A stretch of 9,020 nt of DNA, from NCBI GenBank assembly GCA_025351065.1, contig JANXWQ010000161.1, positions 1 through 9,020 on the forward strand, written 5' to 3'. This DNA comes from Chthoniobacter sp. (GTDB taxonomy: Bacteria; Verrucomicrobiota; Verrucomicrobiia; Chthoniobacterales; Chthoniobacteraceae). Of the stretch, positions 1 through 5,755 are shown piece after piece (within the stretch, counting starts at the first letter, position 1; each line of letters begins with the position of its first letter). A program made the position numbers and the translations under genes. The notes beneath the pieces were generated by a model. That model had not been told where the DNA came from. It saw only the letters and a list, made by a program, of their open reading frames with translations, and made no database searches.

Positions 1-20
1 TCTGCGCCTCTGCGTTAAAA
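1..20. repeat. Edge of a TCTGCG-type short tandem repeat
   Basis: The window opens with two copies of TCTGCG separated by CC and followed by TTAAAAA. I recall similar CTCTGCG-type strings as dispersed intergenic repeats in several bacterial phyla. Only the edge is visible, so the number of units and the full repeat cannot be judged. It lies just past the stop codon of the minus-strand lipoprotein gene. Confidence 0.4.
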
Positions 21-31
21 ACAGTGCGGGC

Positions 32-190
32 CTAGTAAGTGTTGAGGCGTCCGCCGGCGTTCTCGGGCTTATCGCTGAATTTGATGGTGGGCGCGTTGCC
101 CTCGTACATATGGGCGGTGGACCTGGGCTTGCCGCGGGCGCAGGCGGCGAGGGTGAGGGCGAGCAGGGCGGCGAGGAGGAGTCGGGACAT
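32..190 (-). CDS. Small lipoprotein, 52 residues, function unknown
   Basis: This is a small predicted lipoprotein. It starts MSRLLLAALLALTLAACARG: a basic N-terminus, a leucine/alanine-rich hydrophobic stretch and an LAAC lipobox with Cys at residue 17, so the mature part is only about 36 residues, polar and ending in Asn-Thr-Tyr. The frame stays open upstream to 232, but I chose the Met at 190. It places the signal peptide at the N-terminus, and a promoter-like pair sits directly upstream (TTCGAC at 221-226, 17-base spacer, TACGGT at 198-203) with only 7 bases between the -10 and ATG. The gene is divergent from the PBP1A gene. I do not recognise a family. Its length and lipobox recall entericidin-like small lipoproteins, but there is no direct resemblance that I can claim. 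Confidence 0.65.
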   Translation of the reverse strand: MSRLLLAALLALTLAACARGKPRSTAHMYEGNAPTIKFSDKPENAGGRLNTY

Positions 191-197
191 GGCGCGC

Positions 198-226
198 ACC
201 GTAGCGGTGAAACGCGCGGAGTCGAA
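198..226 (-). promoter_or_regulatory. Putative sigma-70-type promoter of the small lipoprotein gene
   Basis: On the minus strand, TTCGAC (221-226) and TACGGT (198-203) are separated by exactly 17 bases. The -10 ends 7 bases before the ATG at 190, so a normal start distance would begin the transcript at or next to the start codon. There is no Shine-Dalgarno sequence. The match to TTGACA/TATAAT is partial. Confidence 0.4.
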
Positions 227-251
227 GCCCATCTGCCCAGCCGGCGACGGG

Positions 252-272
252 GCCTTTCCCGCCGGGGAAAAG
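252..272. other. Imperfect hairpin in the divergent intergenic region
   Basis: CCTTTCCC is followed after GCC by GGGGAAAAGG. This forms a stem of about eight base pairs with a bulged A between the small lipoprotein and PBP1A genes. There is no T tract, so a terminator is unlikely. An operator or chance structure are both possible. Confidence 0.2.
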
Positions 273-330
273 GGATTGCGCCGAGTCGGAAATCGTGGGA
301 ATTACCGCACCGCCGAAAGGCCGCCTGCCC

Positions 331-2853
331 ATGTGGGACATCTCACCTCCTCGTAAACGCTTTTACCGCCGCCTCTGGTTCCTCGTCCCGTTCGGACTGG
401 GCGTGGTCGCGGTGGTCGTGGGCGCGATTTTCGTGCTGATCGAAAAGGCCCGGCTGGAGGCCAAGGCGCGGACGGATTTCGACTACGCGCGGCTCGGCGA
501 CATGGAATCGGCCAGCGTGATCTACGACCGCAAGGGTGTGGTGATGGGCCGCATCTACACGCAAAACCGCGACCAGGTTTCCATCGACGACCTCTCGCCC
601 GCGCTGCTCACCGCCGTGGTCGCAGCGGAGGACGCGCGGTTTTACCAGCATCATGGCGTGGACTACAAAGGCATCACCCGCGCGATGTTGAAAAACTACC
701 GCGCAGGCCGCACCGTGCAGGGCGCGAGCACGCTGGCCCAGCAGCTCGCGCGCAACACTTTCCCCGACCTGCTCCCGCCGCAGGACAAAAGCTACCAGCG
801 CAAACTGCTCGAGCTGGCCGTGGCGCGCGAAATCGAAAACCGCTGCCCGAAACGGCAGATTCTCGAGCTGTATTTGAACCGCGTCTTTTTCGGCAGCGGC
901 TTTTACGGCGCGGAAGCGGCGGCGCGCGGCTACTTCGGCAAGCGCGCGAAAGACCTCACGCTGTCCGAGGCGGCTATGCTCTGCGGCCTGCTGAAAAGCC
1001 CCAGCAACCTCTCGCCGTGGCGCAACCGGCAGGCGTGCATTGATTCGCGCAACTACGTGCTCCAGCGGGCCATGGAGATTGGGCTCATCACGCCCGAGGT
1101 GCGGGCGGCGACGCTGCAGGAAGACATCGTGGTGAAGAACCGCAAACCCACGCACCAGGAGTCCTACGCAGCCGACATGGTGGCGCAGCAGGTGGCGCTA
1201 AAAGTGGGGCGCGACAGCGCGGTGAGCGACGGCTACCGCATCTACACGACCATCGACACTGAGCTGCAAAAGGCGGCGGAGCAAGCCGTGCGCGAGCAGC
1301 TCGACCAGATCGAGCGGCACGAGGGCTTCGAGGGGCAGACGGCGGCGAAGTTCGACATGGATTTCAAAGCCCACCAGCGGGCGACGGCGACGGCGGAGGG
1401 TGAAATCGGCGGCGTCGGGATGCCGGAATATTTGCAGGGCGGCGCGGTCGTCTTGGACAACACGAACGGCGGCATCCTCGCCCTCGTCGGCGGGCGCGAC
1501 TTTGCCCACAGCCCCTACAACCGCGCGACCTCGGCGCGGCGTCCGCCCGGCACCGCATTCAAGCCGCTGGTCTATGCCGCGGCGTTTGAAAAAGGCTTCA
1601 GCCCCGGCACGCTTTTGCAGGACGCGGTGATGGACAACCGGCAGGTCATGATCGGCGGCCAGACCGGCATCCTCGGCGAATGGGGCCCCGAGCGCGTGGA
1701 CAACAAATACGAGGGCGGCATCTCCGCCCGCACCGCGCTCGTGAAGTCGAAGAACGCCGCCACCGTCCGCCTCGGCATGATGACCGGGCTCGACCGGCTG
1801 CTCCCGCTCGCCAAGCTGGCCGGCATCGACAGCCCGCTCCGCCCTTTCCCCGCCACCTACCTCGGCAACGGCGGCGAAGTCACGCTCATGGAAATGACCC
1901 TGGCCAGCACCATTTTCCCCAACGGTGGCTGGCGGCCCGACAAGCCTTTCATCATCAGCAAAATCGAGGACAAGAGCGGCAAAGTCATCTACCAGGCCGA
2001 GCGGAAAAAGGTGAACGTCATCAAGCCGACGACTGCCTACGAAATCAACTCCTGCCTCCAGGAAGTGCTCGAACGCGGCACGGCCGACCGCACTTTCACC
2101 GAGCTGGGGCTCAAAAAATTCCCGCTCGGGGGCAAAACGGGCACGGCCTACAATTTCACCGACGCGTGGTTTGTCGGCTATTCGAGCGCGGTGACGTGCG
2201 GGGTGTGGGCGGGCTTCGACAAACCGAAGCCGATCTACCGCGGCGCGTTCAGCAGCGAGGTCGCGCTGCCCATCTGGGCGAACGTGATGAAGGCGACCTT
2301 TGCCAGCTACCATCCGAATGAATTTCCGCCGGCCAAGGCCATCATCAAAGTCGAGCTGTGCGCCGCCTCCGGCCAGCTCGCCACGGACAAATGCACGGAG
2401 ACGGTCGAGGACAAGGTGACCGGCGAGAAGACCCAGCGGCGCACCACCTACTTTGAAATCTGCACCGAGGAGCAGGCGCCCAAAATCGGCTGCAGCGTCC
2501 ACAGCGGCGGCGGTGCGGGCACCTTTGTGAAAGCAGTGCCCGCCGGCGAAATCCCGCGCGCCACCTTGGCGGTGAACGTCGCCACCGTGCAGCCCGTGGC
2601 GATGAAAGCGCCGACGGTGCTCGGCAACGATCCCTACAACTCCATGCAGTCCATTCAGAACGCCATCGCCATGAAAGCCCTCGGCGGCGGCGTCGCGCCC
2701 GTGGACAGCTCCGTGAAAGTCCCCGTGGCCGCCGCGCCGGCCGAGGCCGAGCCGGAAGTCCGCCGCGCCATGCCCGTGCGCCCGACCGAGCGGCAGGCCA
2801 CCGTCATCGACGCCACCATCAAGCTCGACCCGCCGCCGCCGATTGAGTTTTAG
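331..2853 (+). CDS. Class A penicillin-binding protein (PBP1A-type peptidoglycan synthase) with Thr in the SxxK position
   Basis: This bifunctional murein synthase is anchored in the inner membrane and polymerises lipid II. Seen over 840 residues: a basic N-terminus, one membrane segment at about 16-37, and the GT51 glycosyltransferase domain with catalytic Glu100 in EDARFYQHHG, GASTLAQQ at 131-138, and RKLLE with Glu161. A linker leads to the transpeptidase domain with SKN at 473-475 and KTG at 602-604. The position expected for the acyl-accepting serine reads GTAFKP, with Thr408 (codon ACC, 1552-1554) three residues before Lys411. A C-terminal extension after about residue 675 carries four cysteines and then a Pro/Ala-rich tail. 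A GTG at 295 would add 12 residues. I prefer the ATG at 331, which has a weak GAAAGG ten bases upstream and begins closer to the membrane segment. The gene stands alone, divergent from the lipoprotein gene and convergent with the threonine synthase operon. Glycosyltransferase activity is likely; transpeptidase activity is uncertain. Confidence 0.93.
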   Translation: MWDISPPRKRFYRRLWFLVPFGLGVVAVVVGAIFVLIEKARLEAKARTDFDYARLGDMESASVIYDRKGVVMGRIYTQNRDQVSIDDLSPALLTAVVAAEDARFYQHHGVDYKGITRAMLKNYRAGRTVQGASTLAQQLARNTFPDLLPPQDKSYQRKLLELAVAREIENRCPKRQILELYLNRVFFGSGFYGAEAAARGYFGKRAKDLTLSEAAMLCGLLKSPSNLSPWRNRQACIDSRNYVLQRAMEIGLITPEVRAATLQEDIVVKNRKPTHQESYAADMVAQQVALKVGRDSAVSDGYRIYTTIDTELQKAAEQAVREQLDQIERHEGFEGQTAAKFDMDFKAHQRATATAEGEIGGVGMPEYLQGGAVVLDNTNGGILALVGGRDFAHSPYNRATSARRPPGTAFKPLVYAAAFEKGFSPGTLLQDAVMDNRQVMIGGQTGILGEWGPERVDNKYEGGISARTALVKSKNAATVRLGMMTGLDRLLPLAKLAGIDSPLRPFPATYLGNGGEVTLMEMTLASTIFPNGGWRPDKPFIISKIEDKSGKVIYQAERKKVNVIKPTTAYEINSCLQEVLERGTADRTFTELGLKKFPLGGKTGTAYNFTDAWFVGYSSAVTCGVWAGFDKPKPIYRGAFSSEVALPIWANVMKATFASYHPNEFPPAKAIIKVELCAASGQLATDKCTETVEDKVTGEKTQRRTTYFEICTEEQAPKIGCSVHSGGGAGTFVKAVPAGEIPRATLAVNVATVQPVAMKAPTVLGNDPYNSMQSIQNAIAMKALGGGVAPVDSSVKVPVAAAPAEAEPEVRRAMPVRPTERQATVIDATIKLDPPPPIEF

Positions 2854-2965
2854 GAAGAAAGTGGAAAGCGGCTTCCAGCGATGAGTAACGAATGGAGCAC
2901 ACCGTGCTACCTGCCCTCTGTCTCCAGTCTGCTTGTTACTGCGGACAACGTGTCGAGGCGCAACA
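2854..2965. other. Convergent intergenic region with a short hairpin
   Basis: This gap lies between the convergent PBP1A and lipoprotein genes. AGCAC at 2896-2900 pairs with GTGCT at 2904-2908 across a three-base loop. The AGTAAC-type hexamers at 2884-2889 (GAGTAAC) and 2935-2940 (GTTACT) are mutually inverted and enclose it. There is no clear U-tract terminator. If the lipoprotein gene is an integron-type cassette, the distal part of its recombination site should lie here, but I could not pair a full attC stem. Confidence 0.25.
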
Positions 2966-2977
2966 GTTAGGCGTCAT
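2966..2977. repeat. Left copy of a 12-bp perfect inverted repeat containing GTTAGGC (integron core-site-like)
   Basis: The 12 bases beginning GTTAGGC are the exact reverse complement of those at 3548-3559. Read in the direction of the lipoprotein gene, this copy is GCCTAAC placed just after the TGA stop. That matches the RYYYAAC consensus of an attC R'' box. The match is direct; an attC function is inferred. Confidence 0.6.
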
Positions 2978-3549
2978 TGGATTCGCTTCCATGCGGCTTC
3001 AAATCGGTCTGCGCCATATATCTGCTTTCGGATGCGGATAGCCTCGTGAAGAACCTCGCCAGCAGCACCGCCGCCTTCATGTCTGTCGTTGAATTCTGAG
3101 TTGCGCTTGAACCAACGGATAGTCCTGTCCCACTCGTCCATGTAGCCGAAGACGGTCAAAATCAGGCTGTCGCGTCCCAAGCCACGCTTCGCGTCCTCTG
3201 CCAGCAACCAGTCGAGCTGCGATGCGTCGCCGAACACATACTGGTAGTAACGGCGTGCCAATGAAGGGATGTAGCCAAGACTCTCGCCGCACATGTCGAG
3301 TTGCGACTTCATGCGCTTGTCGCGGCGGAGTGCCGCTTCGTTGATGAGGTCGAATATCTTGAGTTCGGTTTCGTGGCGGTGGCTGTCAAGCGTGCCGAGC
3401 TGATACGGGTCATACGACTTTGCCGGTTTTGTTCCGGTGACGACGACGCTCGTGTTGAAGAGGCTTCGGTCGTATTTGGCTCCGCTTGGGGACGCGCATC
3501 CGAGCAAGAACAGACTCAAGCCGATGAAGATTGAAGAAAGCGTGCGCAT
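2974..3549 (-). CDS. Predicted lipoprotein of unknown function, probable mobile gene cassette
   Basis: This 191-residue protein begins MRTLSSIFIGLSLFLLGCAS, a lipoprotein signal with an LLGC lipobox and Cys at 18. The mature part is hydrophilic with many charged and aromatic residues and no motif that I recognise. The start at 3549 is preferred over Met codons at 3561 and 3576 because it begins directly at the signal peptide and is preceded by GTTAGGCGTC, whose TTAGG can serve as a ribosome binding site. The gene follows the NIL-domain gene by 46 bases in the same direction, so it may be read from the same transcript, but nothing links its product to amino acid metabolism. Its GC is visibly lower (53-58% in the three 60-base lines I counted; four PBP1A lines gave 58-75%). 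A perfect 12-bp inverted repeat hugs both ends. I infer recent acquisition. Confidence 0.75.
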   Translation of the reverse strand: MRTLSSIFIGLSLFLLGCASPSGAKYDRSLFNTSVVVTGTKPAKSYDPYQLGTLDSHRHETELKIFDLINEAALRRDKRMKSQLDMCGESLGYIPSLARRYYQYVFGDASQLDWLLAEDAKRGLGRDSLILTVFGYMDEWDRTIRWFKRNSEFNDRHEGGGAAGEVLHEAIRIRKQIYGADRFEAAWKRIQ

Positions 3550-3559
3550 GACGCCTAAC
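3548..3559. repeat. Right copy of the 12-bp inverted repeat, GTTAGGC-GTC-ATG start junction
   Basis: On the minus strand this reads GTTAGGCGTCAT, with the last two bases belonging to the lipoprotein start codon. GTTAGGC fits the integron core consensus GTTRRRY, and its three-base distance to ATG matches the junction I recall in front of the aadA cassette (GTTAGAC-ATC-ATG). It is the exact inverse of 2966-2977. Confidence 0.6.
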
Positions 3560-3571
3560 ATGGTATTAGGC
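3553..3571. other. Hairpin GCCTAA/TTAGGC overlapping the right inverted repeat
   Basis: GCCTAA at 3553-3558 pairs perfectly with TTAGGC at 3566-3571 over a seven-base loop. This is a third copy of the TTAGGC core in 20 bases, between the NIL-domain gene and the lipoprotein start. It could be a shrunken recombination site, or a structure affecting translation of the downstream gene. It has no T tract and is far shorter than a standard attC. Confidence 0.4.
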
Positions 3572-3595
3572 TGCATGGGAGTAAGGTAAGTTTTC

Positions 3596-3841
3596 TTAGC
3601 CCTCGATCGTATTCATCTCCACAGGCTCGACTTTGATGCCTAGGTCTTCGAGCCAGACGATGGCTTTCTTGATCTCCATGCGCTCGCCTTCGAGCGAGAG
3701 CGAGACGATGCCGATCTCATCGGTCACGCTGGCTTGGCGGACATTGGTGATGACTTCAAAGGTCTTTCCCAGCTCCCACAGCACCGGGCGGGTGACGAGC
3801 TTGGTGGGAAACATGAGCCAGAGGCGCTGTTTTTCGTTCAT
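3596..3841 (-). CDS. NIL-domain protein (81 residues)
   Basis: This small stand-alone protein resembles the NIL domain, a ferredoxin-like ligand-binding fold known from the C-terminus of the methionine transporter ATPase MetN and from NIL/ferredoxin proteins of methanogens tied to sulfur amino acid synthesis. Visible hallmarks are an opening strand (RLWLMFPTKLVTRPVLWEL), a central segment TNVRQASVTDEIGIVSLSLEG and a final helix-strand KKAIVWLEDLGIKVEPVE, which together cover the whole domain and almost the whole protein. It has no cysteines, so no iron-sulfur cluster. It follows the sulfur carrier gene after 18 bases, so it is very likely in the same operon as that gene and threonine synthase. 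By family knowledge a role as a small-molecule sensor or accessory factor for methionine/sulfur metabolism is plausible; the precise job is unknown. Confidence 0.8.
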   Translation of the reverse strand: MNEKQRLWLMFPTKLVTRPVLWELGKTFEVITNVRQASVTDEIGIVSLSLEGERMEIKKAIVWLEDLGIKVEPVEMNTIEG

Positions 3842-3859
3842 GGCTTGGAATGGTGAGGT

Positions 3860-4132
3860 CTAGCCGCCGGCGATGGCGGGGACGATGCTGATCTCGTCGT
3901 TTTCATTTACCACCGTGGCTTTCTCGTCGAGAAAGCGCACGTCCTCGCCGTTGACGTAGATATTGACGAAGCGGCGGATGGCTCCGGCTTCGTCGCAGAC
4001 GCGGTCTTTCAGGCCGGGGAAAGCCTTGTCGAGGTTGTCGAGCAGTTCGCCGATGTTACCCCCGGCGGCGCTGACTTCTTCGAGGTCGTTGGTGAGTTTG
4101 CGGAGCGGGGTGGGGATGAGGACGGAAGGCAT
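3860..4132 (-). CDS. MoaD/ThiS-family sulfur carrier protein, CysO-like
   Basis: This 90-residue beta-grasp protein ends in Gly-Gly (...VPAIAGG), the C-terminus that is adenylated and converted to a thiocarboxylate in MoaD, ThiS and CysO. The segment RRFVNIYVNGEDVRFL in the second half and the AIAGG tail closely resemble what I remember of mycobacterial CysO (RFVNIYVNDEDVRF...PAVAGG), which donates sulfur to the PLP enzyme CysM. That resemblance favours a CysO-like amino-acid role over molybdopterin synthesis, and no moaE or other molybdopterin gene is near. It lies between a threonine-synthase-like PLP enzyme and a NIL-domain gene, all in one direction. The activating E1-like enzyme and a Mec-type JAMM protease, which the CysO pathway needs, are not in the window and would have to be encoded elsewhere. 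The Met at 4132 is the natural start, as the beta-grasp strand begins at once; no clear Shine-Dalgarno precedes it. Confidence 0.88.
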   Translation of the reverse strand: MPSVLIPTPLRKLTNDLEEVSAAGGNIGELLDNLDKAFPGLKDRVCDEAGAIRRFVNIYVNGEDVRFLDEKATVVNENDEISIVPAIAGG

Positions 4133-4146
4133 GGTGTTGATTATGA

Positions 4147-4174
4147 ATGAAAAATGGAGAATGAAGAATGAAGA
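4147..4174. repeat. Four tandem heptamers (ATGAARA-type) between threonine synthase and sulfur carrier genes
   Basis: The units are ATGAAAA, ATGGAGA, ATGAAGA and ATGAAGA, directly abutting. They fill most of the 51-base gap between the two genes (4133-4183), in an AT-rich patch inside a GC-rich operon. On the coding strand they read TCTTCAT-type units. Confidence 0.75.
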
Positions 4175-4183
4175 ATTTCGCGC

Positions 4184-5443
4184 TCAGGCGACGGCGTTGT
4201 CTTTGGCGTAAACGTGTTCCTCGAATTCGCGGAGGCTGGGCTTGATAAGGCGGGGCTCGCCGCATTTGCCGATGATGGCTTCCTGCGTTTTCAACCCGTG
4301 GCCGGTGATGCAGAGCACGGCGCTGCCGTCGCGAGGGATTTTGCCCGCCTCAATGAGTTTGCGCGTGCAGGCCACGGTCACGCCGCCGGCGGTTTCGGCA
4401 AAGATGCCCTCGCACTCGGCGAGCTGGCGGATGCCTTCTACGACTTCGTCGTCGGTGCAATCCTCGGCGGTGCCGCCGGTCTGCTTCATGGCGTGGATGG
4501 CGTAGTAGCCGTCGGCGGGCGTGCCGATGGCGAGCGACTTCACGATGGTCTCGGGCTTCGGCACGGGCTTCACGATGTCGGTGCCGCGCTTCATCGCGTG
4601 GGCGATGGGTGCGCAGCCGGCGGCTTGCGCGCCATAAACGGAAAAGGGGGTGCCTTCGACGAGGCCGAGCCTGGTGAATTCGCCGTACGCCTTGTGGATT
4701 TTTGTCAGCAGCGAGCCCGAGGCCATTGGCACCACGGTGTGCTGCGGGATGCGCCAGCCGAGCTGCTCGCAAATCTCGTAGCCCATCGACTTCGAGCCCT
4801 CGGCGTAATATGGGCGCAGGTTCACATTCACAAAGCCCCAGCCGTATTTGCCCGCGATCTCGGAACACAGCCGGTTCACCTGATCGTAAGCGCCGTGGAT
4901 GGCGACGACGTTCGTGCCATAGACGAGCGAGCCGAGCACTTTGCCCTGCTCGAGATCGGCGGGGATGAGCACGTAGCTTTTCAGCCCCGCGCTCGCGGCA
5001 TTGGCCGCCACGGAGTTCGCGAGATTACCCGTCGAGGCGCAGGCCACGACTTTGAAACCCAGCTCCCGCGCCCGGCTCAGCGCCACGGAAACGACGCGAT
5101 CCTTAAACGACAGCGTCGGGTAATTGACCGTGTCGTTCTTGACGTAGAGTTCGCGGATGCCGAGAGCCTTTGCGAGCCGGTCCGCCTTCACCAGCGGGGT
5201 GAAACCGACCTGCGTCCCGACCGTCGGCTCGCCGTCGATGGGCAGCAACTCGCGGTAGCGCCACATGGTGTGCGGGCGGCTTTCGATGGCCTGCCGGGTG
5301 AGCACCGGGCGGATGGCGTCGTAGTCGTAGGCGGCCTCCAGCGGGCCGAAGTCGAAGTCGCAGACGTGGATGGCCTGCTTGGGATAAAGGCGTCCGCACT
5401 CGCGGCATTTGAGGCTGGTGAAGTAGGGCGATGGTTTGTCCAT
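4184..5443 (-). CDS. thrC: Threonine synthase-like fold-type II PLP enzyme with N-terminal zinc-ribbon-like segment
   Basis: Threonine synthase converts O-phosphohomoserine to threonine in the cytoplasm. This 419-residue protein has an N-terminal Cys-rich segment (Cys13, Cys16, Cys28) like the zinc-ribbon start of the plant/archaeal-type enzymes. The PLP lysine is Lys114 in TLSFKDR, and the phosphate-binding STGN loop lies at 137-140. The glycine-rich MASGSLLTKIHKAYGEF region, the ETAGGV segment and a C-terminal CITGHGLK motif follow, as in the family. The lysine motif deviates from the usual PTGSFKDRG form: here Leu replaces the first Gly and Val follows the Arg. The gene starts the minus-strand operon with the CysO-like carrier and NIL-domain genes. 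That pairing recalls cysM-cysO, so the enzyme may accept carrier-bound sulfur and make homocysteine rather than, or as well as, threonine. This is inference. The Met at 5443 fits the start of the Cys-rich domain. Confidence 0.88.
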   Translation of the reverse strand: MDKPSPYFTSLKCRECGRLYPKQAIHVCDFDFGPLEAAYDYDAIRPVLTRQAIESRPHTMWRYRELLPIDGEPTVGTQVGFTPLVKADRLAKALGIRELYVKNDTVNYPTLSFKDRVVSVALSRARELGFKVVACASTGNLANSVAANAASAGLKSYVLIPADLEQGKVLGSLVYGTNVVAIHGAYDQVNRLCSEIAGKYGWGFVNVNLRPYYAEGSKSMGYEICEQLGWRIPQHTVVPMASGSLLTKIHKAYGEFTRLGLVEGTPFSVYGAQAAGCAPIAHAMKRGTDIVKPVPKPETIVKSLAIGTPADGYYAIHAMKQTGGTAEDCTDDEVVEGIRQLAECEGIFAETAGGVTVACTRKLIEAGKIPRDGSAVLCITGHGLKTQEAIIGKCGEPRLIKPSLREFEEHVYAKDNAVA

Positions 5444-5755
5444 AAGTCGTGTGGGACTTCCATCGAGGATCGAGTGGCGACTAAGACAAAGATTCTGAGG
5501 CTGCGACCTTGGAATCCCTTCTCATCTTTTCCTCCGGCGCTCGCGCGCCTTCGGCTGGATTTGGCACCTGGTCCCCGCTACTTGCGTAGCGAGCGGTTGC
5601 CGTGACTTCATTGGGCCAGTCCCTCGGTCACTCTTGATGAAAGTGCGCGGAAAGTAGGGAGCCAGGTGGGGGGCGTCAAATGGTTTTTCCGGCGCTGGGA
5701 TTTGGGCGAAAAGTGATCTTCCTTCCGAGGCCGCGGGCTGGGCAGACTCTCCGCC
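5444..5755. other. Divergent intergenic region between thrC and the hydrolase gene
   Basis: These 312 bases hold the upstream regions of both divergent genes. I see no gene in them. They contain a GGCGC-TCGC-GCGCC palindrome near 5536-5549, the string TTGGCACCTGGTCCCC at 5561-5576, and a CGCTA/TAGCG hairpin at 5576-5591. The hydrolase promoter may use CAGACT at 5743-5748, seven bases before its ATG. No riboswitch-like fold is evident in front of thrC. Confidence 0.4.
5561..5591. repeat. Possible dispersed-repeat fragment with a hairpin
   Basis: TTGGCACCTGGTCCCC is followed directly by CGCTA, a six-base loop and TAGCG. I recall GGGGACAGGTGCC-like strings next to REP-associated transposase repeats in other genomes. 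With one copy here the assignment is tentative. Confidence 0.25.

Noticed and set aside
1198..2502. Long minus-strand open frame inside the PBP1A gene
   Set aside because: It lies wholly antisense to conserved PBP1A motifs and shows no recognisable domain; composition is that of a GC-rich shadow.
2966..3559. Insertion sequence or MITE
   Set aside because: The 12-bp inverted repeat bounds a full lipoprotein gene with no transposase, and no flanking target-site duplication is visible. The core-site match and start spacing fit a cassette better.
3860..4132. Molybdopterin synthase small subunit (MoaD) in cofactor synthesis
   Set aside because: The protein family fits, but RFVNIYVN and the operon with threonine synthase fit CysO-like sulfur transfer better, and no other molybdopterin gene is near.
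4214..5605. Long plus-strand open frame opposite threonine synthase
   Set aside because: Antisense to a clearly conserved enzyme; no family features.
5444..5755. Riboswitch or attenuator in front of thrC
   Set aside because: No leader peptide rich in Thr or Ile codons, no terminator with a T tract and no riboswitch core could be seen.
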